64,000 bases of DNA, from the NCBI GenBank assembly GCA_031459615.1, contig JAVKIE010000007.1, forward strand, positions 62,001 through 126,000, read 5' to 3'. How positions within the stretch are numbered: the stretch's first letter is position 1; each line of letters starts with the position of its first letter. The position numbers and the translations under genes are program-made. Positions 42,494 to 51,244 of this stretch are shown one piece after another. The DNA is from Calidihabitans tengchongensis (GTDB lineage Bacteria; Sysuimicrobiota; Sysuimicrobiia; Sysuimicrobiales; Kaftiobacteriaceae). The notes beneath the pieces were generated by a model. That model searched no databases, was not told where the DNA came from, and was given only the letters and a program-made list of their open reading frames with translations.

Positions 42494-42563
42494 GCTCCAC
42501 CGTCAGCGGACCGCCTCCACACCTCCGACCACCGGTCCACTCTCCAGGGGGGAGTAAGGTTTC

Positions 42564-43352
42564 ATGGGCATCGTCACCCTCCTCAGCGACTTCGGCAGCG
42601 CCAGCCCCTATCCCGCCCAGATGAAGGCCGTGCTGGCATCCTCCTGCGACGCCGCGCTCGTCGACATCACCCACGACGTCCCGCGCCACGACGTGCGCAC
42701 GGGCGCGTACCTGCTGGCGGCGGTGGCGGCTGCCACCCCCGCCGGCACGGTCCACCTGGCCGTGGTCGATCCGGGCGTGGGCACCGCCCGCCAGGGGCTG
42801 GTGGTCGCCGCGGGGGGCCAGCTGTTTGTGGGCCCCGACAACGGATTGCTGATTCCCGCCGCCCGACGCCTGGGGGTCATGCGGGTCTACGCGCTGTCAC
42901 TGCCTCAGGACCGTCCCGTGTCGGCGACCTTCCACGGGCGGGACGTCTTCGCCCCCGCCGCCGCCCGTCTGGCCCGGGGCGCGCCTCCCCACGCCCTGGG
43001 AACTCCCACGGACCGGTGGGTGGACCTGGACCTGGGGGCGGGGAGCCGGCGGGGGCGGCGCCTGTCCGGCGCCGTGATCTACGTGGACGCGTTCGGCAAC
43101 CTGATCACCAACATTCCCTCCTCCCTGCTGCCCGAGATGGGCGCCCCGCTGGAGGTGGTGGTCGGGCGCCGCCGCGGCCGGGCCGTGGCGGCGCCCGCCT
43201 ATGGGGCCGCCGGGCACGGCGCCCTGGTGGTGGTGCCGGGCAGCGACGGCCTGCTGGAGGTCGCGGTGCGCGAGGGCGACGCGGCGTCGCGCCTGCAGGC
43301 CGCAGCGGGCGCCCGGGTCACCATCACCGTGGGATCGGGGCGGCATCGGTGA
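42564..43352 (+). CDS. SAM hydrolase / S-adenosylmethionine hydroxide adenosyltransferase (DUF62)
   Basis: 262 residues. The N-terminus VTLLSDFGSASPYPAQMKAVL, DITHDVPRHDVRTGAYLL, LAVVDPGVGTARQGLVVAAGGQLFVGPDNGLL and FHGRDVFAPAAARLARG are the family fingerprints; the Asp in SDFG is the predicted catalytic/adenosine contact. Members use water to convert SAM to adenosine and methionine (bacterial homologues of fluorinases). The start has a GGGGGGAG ribosome site. It forms a possible operon with ccdA and the S41 protease. Confidence 0.88.
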   Translation: MGIVTLLSDFGSASPYPAQMKAVLASSCDAALVDITHDVPRHDVRTGAYLLAAVAAATPAGTVHLAVVDPGVGTARQGLVVAAGGQLFVGPDNGLLIPAARRLGVMRVYALSLPQDRPVSATFHGRDVFAPAAARLARGAPPHALGTPTDRWVDLDLGAGSRRGRRLSGAVIYVDAFGNLITNIPSSLLPEMGAPLEVVVGRRRGRAVAAPAYGAAGHGALVVVPGSDGLLEVAVREGDAASRLQAAAGARVTITVGSGRHR

Positions 43353-43430
43353 TGGCGGCCGCCGTGGGGCCGGACGCGCCGGAGGCGGGAACATCGCCGG
43401 CGCGGGGAGGCGTTACGCCGGGGGGAACCC

Positions 43431-44156
43431 ATGTCTGAGGTGAGCGTGGTCATCGCCTTCGCCGCCGGCGTTCTGGGCTTTGCCTCCCCGTGCATCGTGC
43501 CCCTGATTCCCGGGTATCTCTCGTTTGTCTCCGGGATCTCGCTGCACCAGCTGGCGGCCGCCGATCGCCGCGCCGCCCGCGGACGGGTCCTGGCGGCCAC
43601 GGCGCTGTTCGTCGTGGGTTTCGCCGCCGTCTTCACGGCCCTGGGCGCGTCGGCCAGCTGGGTGGGAGGGCTGGTCCTGGCGTACCGGCTGTGGCTGGGC
43701 CGCATCGGGGGCGCCGTCATCGTCCTGCTGGGCCTGGCCGTGCTGGGCGTGATCCGGATCCCCTGGCTGTGGCGGGAACGCCGGCTGTCCGTGCGTCCGC
43801 CCGCGGGCCTGCTGGGGGCGTGTGCGGTCGGCATGGCGTTCGGATTCGCGTGGACCCCGTGCGTCGGTCCCGTCCTGGCCGCCATCCTGACCCTGGCGGC
43901 CACATCTCCCCGCGTCAGCGACGGGGCCCTCCTGCTGCTGGCCTACTCGCTGGGACTGGGGCTGCCGTTTCTGGCCACCGCGGCCCTGCTCACCTCCGCC
44001 GTGGACGCCCTGGGATGGATCCGCCGCCACAGCCGCGCCATTGAAGTGGTCAGTGGAGGGTTTCTGGTGCTGATGGGTGTGGCCCTGATGTTCGACCTGA
44101 TCTTCCGCCTCAACGCCTGGATCCTGCGGCTGGCGCCGTTCCGGCCGCCCCTGTGA
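43431..44156 (+). CDS. ccdA: CcdA-type cytochrome c biogenesis / thiol:disulfide transmembrane protein
   Basis: 241 residues, six membrane segments. The redox Cys motifs are ASPCIVPLIPGYLSF near residue 20 and WTPCVGPVL near 145, which are the paired cysteines that carry electrons across the membrane to reduce thioredoxin-like proteins and apocytochrome c. The stop overlaps the S41 protease GTG. No ResA or Ccs genes are adjacent. Confidence 0.9.
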   Translation: MSEVSVVIAFAAGVLGFASPCIVPLIPGYLSFVSGISLHQLAAADRRAARGRVLAATALFVVGFAAVFTALGASASWVGGLVLAYRLWLGRIGGAVIVLLGLAVLGVIRIPWLWRERRLSVRPPAGLLGACAVGMAFGFAWTPCVGPVLAAILTLAATSPRVSDGALLLLAYSLGLGLPFLATAALLTSAVDALGWIRRHSRAIEVVSGGFLVLMGVALMFDLIFRLNAWILRLAPFRPPL

Positions 44157-45580
44157 CCGGTGCGCCCATGACCATCCCGATCAGACCTCCTGCCGCTGCC
44201 TGGCCGGCCACAACCCCGCCAGGTCTCCGCGCCGCCTCCGGGGCCCGCGTCCTGGCCGCCGCGCTCCTGCTGGTTGTGCTGGTCGTCGCGCCGGCGCGGG
44301 CCGACGCCCAGGCGGCGTCGCCGGCCCTGGTCTTTGAGGCCCTCCAGGTGCTGCAGGCCCACTACGTGGACCCGGTGGACGTTCCCCGCACCCTCGCCGC
44401 CGCGGTGGCGGCCCTGCGGCGCCAGCTGGCGGACGCGGGTATCGCCGCGGACCTGCCCGACCTGCCGCCGGGTCTGTCCGACGCCGAGGCGCAGCGGGCG
44501 TTCGCCGAGCGGTTCGCCGCGGCGGCCGACGCCGCCGCCGGCCGGATCCCGGCCATCCAGCTGGCGCACGCCGCCATCCGGGGGATGGCCGACTCCTTCA
44601 ACGACTCCCACACCGGCTTTCTGAGCCCGGAGCAGAACGCCGAGCGCCGCCGCCGCCAGCAGGGCCAGCCCGGGTTCAGCGGGGTGGGCATCGTGCTGAT
44701 GTCCAAAGATGGCCGGTTCTACGTGGGGAGCGTCATTCCCGGGGGGCCGGCGGACGCCGCGGGCGTGCGCGCCTTCGACCGGATCGTGCAGGTCAACGAC
44801 ATCCCCACCGGCGGCCTGACGGTGGACCAGGTGTCCGCGCTGATCCGCGGGCCGGCCGGCACCCCGGTGACGCTGACCCTGAAGCGGCCGGGGATCTCCG
44901 ACCCGGTGGTGGTGACCGTCACCCGGGCCCCCATCGTCATCCCCTCCATCTTCCGGGCCGAGGTGCTGCCCGGGGGGATCGGCTACCTGCGCCTGTACCA
45001 GTTCGTCGAGCGCACCGGCCGCGAGGTCCGCGCCGCCCTCGCCCGCCTCCTGGAGGAGGGCATGCGCTCGCTGGTCCTGGACCTGCGCGGCAACGGCGGC
45101 GGCTACCTGGATGAGCTCACCTCCGTCTTCAACGCCCTCCTGCCTCCCGGGACCCCGGTGTACACCGAGCGCCGCCAGGGCGGGGCCGTGCGGACGGTCC
45201 GGACCACCCAGATTCCCCTCCTGCCACCGTCGCTGCCGGTGGTGGTGCTGGTGGACGACGCCAGCGCGTCGGCCGCCGAGCTGCTGGCCGCCGCCGTCCA
45301 GGAGAGCCGCCGCGGCGTCGTGGTGGGCTCCCGGACCGCGGGCGCGGTGGAGGCCAGCGTGCTGATCGACCTCTCCGACGGGTCGGCCCTCAGCGTCACC
45401 ACCATCCGGCTGGCGACCGGTCGGGGCGTCCGGCTGGAGGGAGCGGGGGTGACCCCGGACGTGGTGGTGGAGCTGACCGCAGACGACCTGGAGGCGGGCG
45501 TGGACCCCCAGTTCCTGGCGGGGGTGCGGACCGCCCTGCAGGCTCTGGGGCGCCCCGGCGTCGGCCGCACACCCTTCTAG
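44153..45580 (+). CDS. S41-family C-terminal-processing-like peptidase with PDZ domain, atypical catalytic site
   Basis: 475 residues from GTG 44153 (GTGA overlap). A signal peptide ends around PARADAQA, so the protein is exported. A PDZ domain covers roughly residues 180-260 (GFSGVGIVLMSKDGRFYVGSVIPGGPADAAGV). The S41 core follows: LDLRGNGGGYLDEL, nucleophile Ser in VLVDDASASAAELLAAAVQ. The usual Lys motif (TFGKG) is replaced by TAGAVEAS, so the Ser-Lys dyad is absent; a conserved NDSHTGF upstream could supply a catalytic His, as in the NSR-type S41 proteases. Likely acts on cell-envelope or membrane proteins. Confidence 0.88.
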   Translation: MTGAPMTIPIRPPAAAWPATTPPGLRAASGARVLAAALLLVVLVVAPARADAQAASPALVFEALQVLQAHYVDPVDVPRTLAAAVAALRRQLADAGIAADLPDLPPGLSDAEAQRAFAERFAAAADAAAGRIPAIQLAHAAIRGMADSFNDSHTGFLSPEQNAERRRRQQGQPGFSGVGIVLMSKDGRFYVGSVIPGGPADAAGVRAFDRIVQVNDIPTGGLTVDQVSALIRGPAGTPVTLTLKRPGISDPVVVTVTRAPIVIPSIFRAEVLPGGIGYLRLYQFVERTGREVRAALARLLEEGMRSLVLDLRGNGGGYLDELTSVFNALLPPGTPVYTERRQGGAVRTVRTTQIPLLPPSLPVVVLVDDASASAAELLAAAVQESRRGVVVGSRTAGAVEASVLIDLSDGSALSVTTIRLATGRGVRLEGAGVTPDVVVELTADDLEAGVDPQFLAGVRTALQALGRPGVGRTPF

Positions 45581-45669
45581 GGCTCTCCGTTCCGTCCCTC
45601 CCCGATGCGCCCCGCCCCCCACGGGGGAAAGTGGCGGGCGTGGGCGAAACAAGCACTCAGGCCCCGTCC

Positions 45670-46869
45670 ATGACCGATGTCCTCTCTGCCGTCGAACGCC
45701 GCCGCGCCAGCCTGGTGGGCCTGCTGGCCACCCTGGTGCGCGCGCCCAGCGTGAACCCTCCGGGGGACACCCGCGCGGTGGCCGAGGTGGTGGCCCGGCG
45801 GCTGCGGGATGCGGCCGTGGACTTCCAGGTGCTGGCCGACGAGCCCCGCAAGCCCAACATCCTGGCCCGCATCGGGGCCGGCCGCCCCCAGGTGCTGTAC
45901 CTGTCCCACATGGACACGGTGCCCCCCGGAGACCTGCGCGCCTGGCGCCACGACCCCTTCGCCGCCGAGGTGGTGGGCACCCGGCTATTTGGCCGCGGCG
46001 CCGCCGACGCCAAGGCCAGCCTGGCCGCCATGCTGGGCGCGGTGGAGGTCCTGGCGGCGGCCGCGCCGCTGCGGGGGACGCTGGTGTTCGCGGCGGTCAG
46101 CGACGAGGAGGTGGGCGGGGTCAAGGGGACGGAGTTCCTGGTGGACCGCGGCCTGCTAAGGGCGGACCAGGTGGTGGTGGGCGAGCTCACCGGCAACCGG
46201 GTGGCCATCGCCGAGAAGGGGCTGCTGTGGGTGCGGCTGGTGACCCACGGACGCGCGGCGCACGCCAGCACCCCCTGGGAGGGCAGCAACGCCATCAGCC
46301 AGATGATCCGCGTGCTGCTGGCGGTGGAGGAGCGGGTGGGCGCGCGCCTGCGGGACCTGTCCCACCCGCTGGTGCCCCCGCCGTCGCTGAGCATCGGGAC
46401 CATCCGCGGGGGTGTGGCCGTCAACATCGTCCCCGACTGGTGCGAGGCCACCCTGGACCGCCGCACCCTGCCCGGCGAGTCGGTGGCCGCGGCGCTGGCC
46501 GAGATCGAGCGGGTGGTGGCCGACCTGCGCGCGGCGGATCCCTCCCTGCAGGTGGACGTGGAGGTCCTGCAGTCGGGAGCGCCCATCGAGACGCCGGTGG
46601 ACAGCCCCCTGGTCCGCACCGCCCGGGAGGCGGCGCGGCGCCTGCACCTGCCCGACGAGCCGGTGGGCTATCCCCAGGCCAGCGACGGCCGGTTCTTCGC
46701 CGAGCGGGGAATCCCGACCATCCTGTTCGGGCCCGGGGATCCCGATGTGTCCCACACGCCCGACGAGTTCGTGGACCTGAACAGCATGATCACCGCCGCC
46801 CAGTTTCTCGCGCTGCTGGGCCAGATGCTGCTGGCCCCGACCGTGCGGGCGGCGGAGGAGGCGAGGTGA
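45670..46869 (+). CDS. M20-family metallopeptidase/deacylase (ArgE/DapE type)
   Basis: About 399 residues from ATG 45670; GTG 45631 is possible. Metal ligands are seen in YLSHMDTVPPGD (His-Asp), GRGAADAKASLAAML, and SDEEVGGVKGTEFLV (Glu-Glu). The dimerisation domain contains HGRAAHASTPWEGSNAI. The C-terminal His is in DVSHTPDEFVDL. Such enzymes remove acyl groups from amino acids or cleave small peptides. A poorly conserved ribosome site leaves the start uncertain. An acyl-CoA dehydrogenase gene follows within 5 bp. Confidence 0.9.
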   Translation: MTDVLSAVERRRASLVGLLATLVRAPSVNPPGDTRAVAEVVARRLRDAAVDFQVLADEPRKPNILARIGAGRPQVLYLSHMDTVPPGDLRAWRHDPFAAEVVGTRLFGRGAADAKASLAAMLGAVEVLAAAAPLRGTLVFAAVSDEEVGGVKGTEFLVDRGLLRADQVVVGELTGNRVAIAEKGLLWVRLVTHGRAAHASTPWEGSNAISQMIRVLLAVEERVGARLRDLSHPLVPPPSLSIGTIRGGVAVNIVPDWCEATLDRRTLPGESVAAALAEIERVVADLRAADPSLQVDVEVLQSGAPIETPVDSPLVRTAREAARRLHLPDEPVGYPQASDGRFFAERGIPTILFGPGDPDVSHTPDEFVDLNSMITAAQFLALLGQMLLAPTVRAAEEAR

Positions 46870-46873
46870 GGGG

Positions 46874-48082
46874 ATGGACTTCACCCTGGCCGACCACCAG
46901 CTGGCCGCCCAGCGCCTGGTGCGGGAGTTTGCCCAGACGGAGGTGGCGCCGCGCATCCGGGACCTGGACCGCGCCCAGCGCTTTGACCGGTCCGTCCTGG
47001 ACGCCATGGCCCGGCTGGGCATCCTGGGCCTGTGTATCCCCGAGCGCTACGGCGGCGCCGGGATGGACTACATCAGCCTGGGGCTGGCCTGCGAGGAGCT
47101 GGAGTACGTGGACACCTCCCTGCGGGTCATCCTCTCGGTGCACCTGGCCCTCAACAGCCTGACCCTGCTCACCTGGGGGACCGAGGAGCAGCGGCGCCGC
47201 TTCCTGGTGCCCCAGGCCCGGGGAGAGAAGATCGCCGCCTACGGGCTCACCGAGCCTGCCGCCGGCAGCGACGCCGTGGGGATCCAGGCCACCGCGGTGC
47301 GGGACGGCCGCCACTACGTGCTCACCGGGGAGAAGACGTGGATGTCCCTGGCCGACGTGGCCGACCACTTCCTGGTCTTCGCCTGGACGGACCCGGCCAG
47401 GCAGCGCCAGCGGGACCACACGGGCATCTCCGCCTTCCTGGTGACCCGGGAGATGCGCGGGGTGAGCACGTCGACCATCCACGGCAAGCTGGGCATCCGC
47501 GCGGGCAACACCGGCAGCCTGGTCCTGGAGGAGGTGCGGGTGCCCGAGGACCACCGGATCGGCGAGGAGGGGGAGGGGTTCCGCATCGCCATGTTCGCCC
47601 TGGACCAGGGGCGGTACACGGTGGCCGCCGGGGCCACGGGCCTGATCCGCGCCTGCCTGGACGCCAGCGTCCGCTACGCCCGGCAGCGGCAGGCCTTCGG
47701 CCGGCCCATCGGGGAGCACCAGCTGGTCAAGGAGATGATTGCGCGGATGGCCCGGGACTACGAGGTCAGCCGCCTGCTGTACCTGCGGGCGGGGTGGATG
47801 AAAAACCAGGGCCTGCGCAACACCCGCGAGACGTCCCTGGCCAAGTGGTACGCCACGGTGGCCAGCGAGCAGGCGGCCAGCGACGCCGTGGAGATCCACG
47901 GGGCCTACGGCTACGCGGACGAGTACCCGGTGGAGCGTTTTTACCGCAACGCCAAGGGCGCGGTCATCTACGAGGGGACCCGGGAGATCCACACCCTGCT
48001 GCAGGCCGACTACGCCCTGGGCTACCGCGAGGACCGCCCCCTGCGGGTGTCGCTGCCTCCCTGGCCGTTTCCCGACCGATGA
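46874..48082 (+). CDS. Acyl-CoA dehydrogenase
   Basis: 402 residues. N-terminal alpha domain, then the FAD/substrate strands AYGLTEPAAGSDAVG and GEKTWMSLADVADHFLVFA, and C-terminal QRQAFGRPIGEHQLVKEMIA. The catalytic Glu is in YEGTREIHTLL. It introduces a trans double bond into an acyl-CoA and passes electrons to ETF, which would then need the FixCX pair encoded upstream. The stop overlaps the next gene as ATGA. Chain-length preference unknown. Confidence 0.92.
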   Translation: MDFTLADHQLAAQRLVREFAQTEVAPRIRDLDRAQRFDRSVLDAMARLGILGLCIPERYGGAGMDYISLGLACEELEYVDTSLRVILSVHLALNSLTLLTWGTEEQRRRFLVPQARGEKIAAYGLTEPAAGSDAVGIQATAVRDGRHYVLTGEKTWMSLADVADHFLVFAWTDPARQRQRDHTGISAFLVTREMRGVSTSTIHGKLGIRAGNTGSLVLEEVRVPEDHRIGEEGEGFRIAMFALDQGRYTVAAGATGLIRACLDASVRYARQRQAFGRPIGEHQLVKEMIARMARDYEVSRLLYLRAGWMKNQGLRNTRETSLAKWYATVASEQAASDAVEIHGAYGYADEYPVERFYRNAKGAVIYEGTREIHTLLQADYALGYREDRPLRVSLPPWPFPDR

Positions 48083-49095
48083 CCGCGCCGTTCGAGTGCG
48101 AGGTGCGCTTTCCCATCGGCGACCTCGCCGCCTTCCGCCGCCGGGTGGCGTCCCTGGGGGGGCGGGCGGTCGGGGAGTACGCCTTCACCGACCACTACTA
48201 CCGGCTGCCGGGAGCATCGGACCCCGCCGCCCGGTCGCTGCGGGTGCGCGAGCACCACGCGCCCCCGCAGCCGGCGGAGCTGTTGCTGTCGTGGGTGGAC
48301 CTGCAGGCCAGCGGGGAGCTGACGTTCAAGCGCTCGCGCTTTCCGGAGGGCAAGCTCTGCCTGCACCGGGCCGATCCGGCCGCCTGCCACGCCGTGGCCG
48401 CAGCCCTGGGCGGCGTGCCGTGGGTTGTGGTGCGCAAGACCGCCGGGACGCTGTACGAGCTGCCCGGGCTGGGGGGCGTGGCCGTGGAGCACGTGGACGG
48501 CGTGGGGTGGATGGGTGAGGTGGAGGCGGCCGGAGCGGATCCCCAGGCGGCGGCCGCCGCCCTCCGCCGCAGGCTGGAGGCGCTGGGCGTGGCGCCGGCC
48601 AGCCTCCGCCCGCACCCCCTGGCCGCGCAGGTGGCCGGCGGATCGGGCCGGGCGGTGTACTTTTCGGGGTCGATCCGGGGCGGGCGCGCCCTCCAGCCCA
48701 CCTACGCCGCCCTGGTGGCGTTCCTGGAGCGGGCCGGCTACCGGGTGCTCACCGCCCACGTGGCGGCCCCGGACGTCCTGGAGCAGGAGCAGGCCGCCGG
48801 GGCCAGTCCCCGCGACATCTACCGGCGGGACAGGGAGTGGCTGGCCGCGTGCGACCTGGTGGTGGCCGAGGTCTCGGTGCCGTCGCTGGGGGTAGGGGTG
48901 GAGATCGCCACGGCCCAGCACCTGGGCAAGCCCGTGGTCTGCCTGTGCCAGCAGGACGTCGCCCTGTCGGCCATGGTGGCCGGCAACGACTGGGTGCGCC
49001 TGATCCGCTACCGCGACGCCGACGACGCCGTGCGCCTGCTGGAGGCTGCGCTGCAGGAACCGGAGCGGTCCGCATCTCACCTCTCGGATGCCTGA
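48079..49095 (+). CDS. CYTH-domain / DNPH1-like N-hydrolase fusion protein
   Basis: 338 residues from ATG 48079 (ATGA overlap). Residues 3-175 resemble a CYTH (CyaB/ThTPA) triphosphate-tunnel domain: FECEVRF gives ExExR in place of the usual ExExK, with SLRVREHH, LTFKRSRFPEGK and GEVEAAG strands. Residues 193-330 closely resemble the DNPH1/RCL 2'-deoxynucleoside-5'-phosphate N-hydrolase: YFSGSIRGGR at ~194-203, LTAHVAAPDVL, and VVAEVSVPSLGVGVEI with the catalytic Glu at ~275. DNPH1 cleaves modified deoxynucleotides. I know of no standard enzyme with this pairing; the CYTH part may bind or hydrolyse a triphosphate. Confidence 0.82.
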   Translation: MTAPFECEVRFPIGDLAAFRRRVASLGGRAVGEYAFTDHYYRLPGASDPAARSLRVREHHAPPQPAELLLSWVDLQASGELTFKRSRFPEGKLCLHRADPAACHAVAAALGGVPWVVVRKTAGTLYELPGLGGVAVEHVDGVGWMGEVEAAGADPQAAAAALRRRLEALGVAPASLRPHPLAAQVAGGSGRAVYFSGSIRGGRALQPTYAALVAFLERAGYRVLTAHVAAPDVLEQEQAAGASPRDIYRRDREWLAACDLVVAEVSVPSLGVGVEIATAQHLGKPVVCLCQQDVALSAMVAGNDWVRLIRYRDADDAVRLLEAALQEPERSASHLSDA

Positions 49096-49115
49096 CCCGG
49101 CGGGGACCTGTCGCC

Positions 49116-50813
49116 GTGTTGCCCTGGGAACGCCTGCGCGACAAGATCCTCACCCTGGAGGGCAAGCCCCTTCAGGCCGCCCGGGCCCTGGAGGGCGAGT
49201 ACCGGTTCGAACGGTTCGTCCTCGCCCTGGACCGGGTGACGGCCGAGCCCCCCGGCGCGCCGTCGGCGATGCGGGTGCGCGTGGATATGGCCGAGGCGCG
49301 ATTCCCCCCGGGCCTGTGGTCCACCCGACCCGGCAGGATCGCCCTGGAGGACTTCCTGGCGCGCCGCTGGCTGGACGCCGCTCGCCGCGTGGCCCGCGCC
49401 CGAGGGGTCCGGCCGGCGTTCGCCATCAGCGTGGGCGAGCAGGAAATCCTGGAACGGACGGCCTGCCGCCTGGCCGAGGACTATGTCGAGGTGCGGGGCA
49501 CGGTGGTTCTTCCCACCGAGGGCCGGCGGCTCGCCAGCAAGGCCCTGCAGGCGCTGTTCGTCGACGACCTGCCCCAGGTGGTCGAGGGCTCGCTCCTGTA
49601 CCCCAACCTCAACCCGTCGGCGGTCCAGCGACACTGTGAGGCCGTCGAGGATTACGAGGCCATGCGCACGGAACTGTCCGTGCACAACCTCGTGGCCTTC
49701 CTGGCCGACGGCGCGGTCCTGCCCCGGGATCCCGCCACCGACAGGCCCCTGCTGTCCCGGCTGGTCCCCCTGGAGGCCCCCCGCGAGCTCCGGGTGACCC
49801 TCACCCCGCCCCACCGGGGGCCCGTCACGGGGCTGGGCATTCCGCGGGGCGTCACCGTGGTCCTGGGCCACCCGCTATCCGGGCGCTCCACCTTTCTGCG
49901 GGCGGTGGCGGCGGCGGTGTACCCTCACCTGCCAGGGGACGGGCGCGAGTACTGCGTGACCGTGCCCGACGCCGTCCTGGTGCGGGCCGATCCCGGCCGG
50001 CGGGTGGAGGGGGTGGACGTCTCCGCCTTCGTCGAGCGGCTCCCCGGCGGCCAGGACCCGCGCCGGCTGCGGACCGAATCGGCCTCTGACGCGCTGGCGA
50101 TGGCCGCCTCGGTGATGGAGGCTCTGGAGGCGGGCTGCTCGCTGCTGCTGGTGGACGAGGACACGGCGGCGGCCGCCCTGATGGGCCGGGATGCCCTGTG
50201 GGCGGAGATCGCCCCCGAGGCTGCGCGTCCCGTGGTGTCCCTGGCCGAGGTGCTCCGCCCCCTGTACGAGGAGCATGGGGTGTCTTCCATCGTCGTGACC
50301 ACCCGCGGCGCCGAGTACGTGCCGGTGGCGGATACGGTCATCGCCCTGGACGAATTCCGTCCCCGGGTGGTGACGGCGCAGGCAAAGCAGGCCGCCCCGG
50401 CCGCCCGGCCCCCCCGCGCCCGCTTCGGAGGCGTTCACCACCGGATCCCGCTCCCGGACAGCCTGGCCCCTCTGCGCGGGCGCCGTCCGCGCGTCGAGTC
50501 CGCCGACGGCCCGCGGCTGCCCCGGCGGGCGATCCCCCTCGGTCCCCACACCGTGGACCTCTCGGCCGTCGAGCAGCTGGTGGATCCTGCCCAGGCGCGG
50601 GCCATTGCGGCCGCGCTGGTCTTTGCCGCCGACCGGGGCCTGGCCGACGGCGCCCGCACCATCCGCGAGATCCTGGGGCTGATCGAGATGGAGATCGCCC
50701 GCGCCGGGCTGGAGGTGCTGGTTCCCGACGGCCCCGCCGGCGATCTGGCTCTGCCCCGCCGCCACGAGCTGGCCGCCGCCCTGAACCGCCTGCGCACCCT
50801 GCGCGTGAAGTGA
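49116..50813 (+). CDS. Predicted ABC-class ATPase (COG3044 family) with Arg in Walker A
   Basis: 566 residues from GTG 49116. The family layout is recognisable: N-terminal domain, then VVLGHPLSGRSTFLRAVAAAVYPHLPGDGREYCVT, GRRVEGVDVSAFVERLPGG, TESASDALAMAASVMEALEAG and Walker B SLLLVDEDTAAAALMGRD. The usual Walker A Lys (GKST) is Arg (GRST), from the codon CGC, so ATP hydrolysis may be impaired. A C-terminal ~60-residue region follows a Pro/Arg-rich segment. Function of COG3044 proteins is unknown. It closely follows the CYTH-DNPH1 gene (20 bp). Confidence 0.82.
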   Translation: MLPWERLRDKILTLEGKPLQAARALEGEYRFERFVLALDRVTAEPPGAPSAMRVRVDMAEARFPPGLWSTRPGRIALEDFLARRWLDAARRVARARGVRPAFAISVGEQEILERTACRLAEDYVEVRGTVVLPTEGRRLASKALQALFVDDLPQVVEGSLLYPNLNPSAVQRHCEAVEDYEAMRTELSVHNLVAFLADGAVLPRDPATDRPLLSRLVPLEAPRELRVTLTPPHRGPVTGLGIPRGVTVVLGHPLSGRSTFLRAVAAAVYPHLPGDGREYCVTVPDAVLVRADPGRRVEGVDVSAFVERLPGGQDPRRLRTESASDALAMAASVMEALEAGCSLLLVDEDTAAAALMGRDALWAEIAPEAARPVVSLAEVLRPLYEEHGVSSIVVTTRGAEYVPVADTVIALDEFRPRVVTAQAKQAAPAARPPRARFGGVHHRIPLPDSLAPLRGRRPRVESADGPRLPRRAIPLGPHTVDLSAVEQLVDPAQARAIAAALVFAADRGLADGARTIREILGLIEMEIARAGLEVLVPDGPAGDLALPRRHELAAALNRLRTLRVK

Positions 50814-50846
50814 CCACCCAGGCGCGGAGACCCGCCCCCGACGGTC

Positions 50847-50877
50847 CCTCTCCCTGTGGGAGGGGGCCGGGTGAGGG
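50847..50877. repeat. REP-like palindrome, copy 1 (upstream of trpB2)
   Basis: CCCTCTCCCTGTGGGAGGGGG followed by CCGGGTGAGGG forms a stem-loop and matches the element at 52710-52745 in core sequence. Lies downstream of the COG3044 gene and may act as its terminator. Confidence 0.55.
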
Positions 50878-50944
50878 CACGGGCGAGGGTGGGCCATGCC
50901 AGGAGGGAATCTCCCGTGCGGGGCGAATACACCTCGCAACCCGA

Positions 50945-51235
50945 TGACCGGAACGAGTAGGTGCCGGCGGCCCCTGCAGAGAGCCGCGGGGACGCTGGGA
51001 CCGCGGCGGCGGCGCGGCGCTGAATGGATCCGGGAGGGCGGCCCGAGAGCGTGAGGAGACCGGACGGCGTTCCCGGCCGGCGCGTCTTCCTCGCGCGGTA
51101 GGCGCCGACGGCGTCCCGCCGTGACCGGGGCAGGAGTGCCGCGCGTGGCCCGCAGGCGGCGCGCGGAACTGGGGTGGCACCACGGAGCGAGCCCTTCGTC
51201 CCCGCGACGAAGGGCTCGGTGATTTTTGCAGAGGA
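50945..51235 (+). ncRNA. T-box riboswitch, tryptophan-specific, upstream of trpB2
   Basis: The ~290-nt leader has the T-box hallmarks. The stem I conserved segment GAACGAGTAG at 50951-50960 is followed by CAGAGAGCCGCGGGG and CGCTGGGA (50976-50999). A specifier loop reads CTGAA-TGG-A with a Trp codon TGG at 51025-51027. The T-box sequence AACTGGGGTGGCACCACGG lies at 51167-51185. A Rho-independent terminator follows. Uncharged tRNA-Trp would pair with TGG and the T-box bulge and prevent termination, allowing trpB2 expression when tryptophan is scarce. The lack of a coding gene in 50814-51244 and the match of specifier to gene support the call. Confidence 0.82.
51189..51226 (+). terminator. Rho-independent terminator of the trpB2 T-box
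   Basis: Arms GAGCCCTTCGTC (51189-51200) and GACGAAGGGCTC (51206-51217), a 12-bp perfect stem with loop CCCGC, are followed by GGTGATTTTT. The T-box sequence immediately precedes it and can pair alternatively as the antiterminator. Confidence 0.85.
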
Positions 51236-51244
51236 GGTCCTGCC

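Noticed and set aside
42407..42563. A SAM-type riboswitch upstream of the SAM hydrolase gene
   Set aside because: The spacer lacks the conserved SAM-I core; only short degenerate 16-bp repeats are visible.
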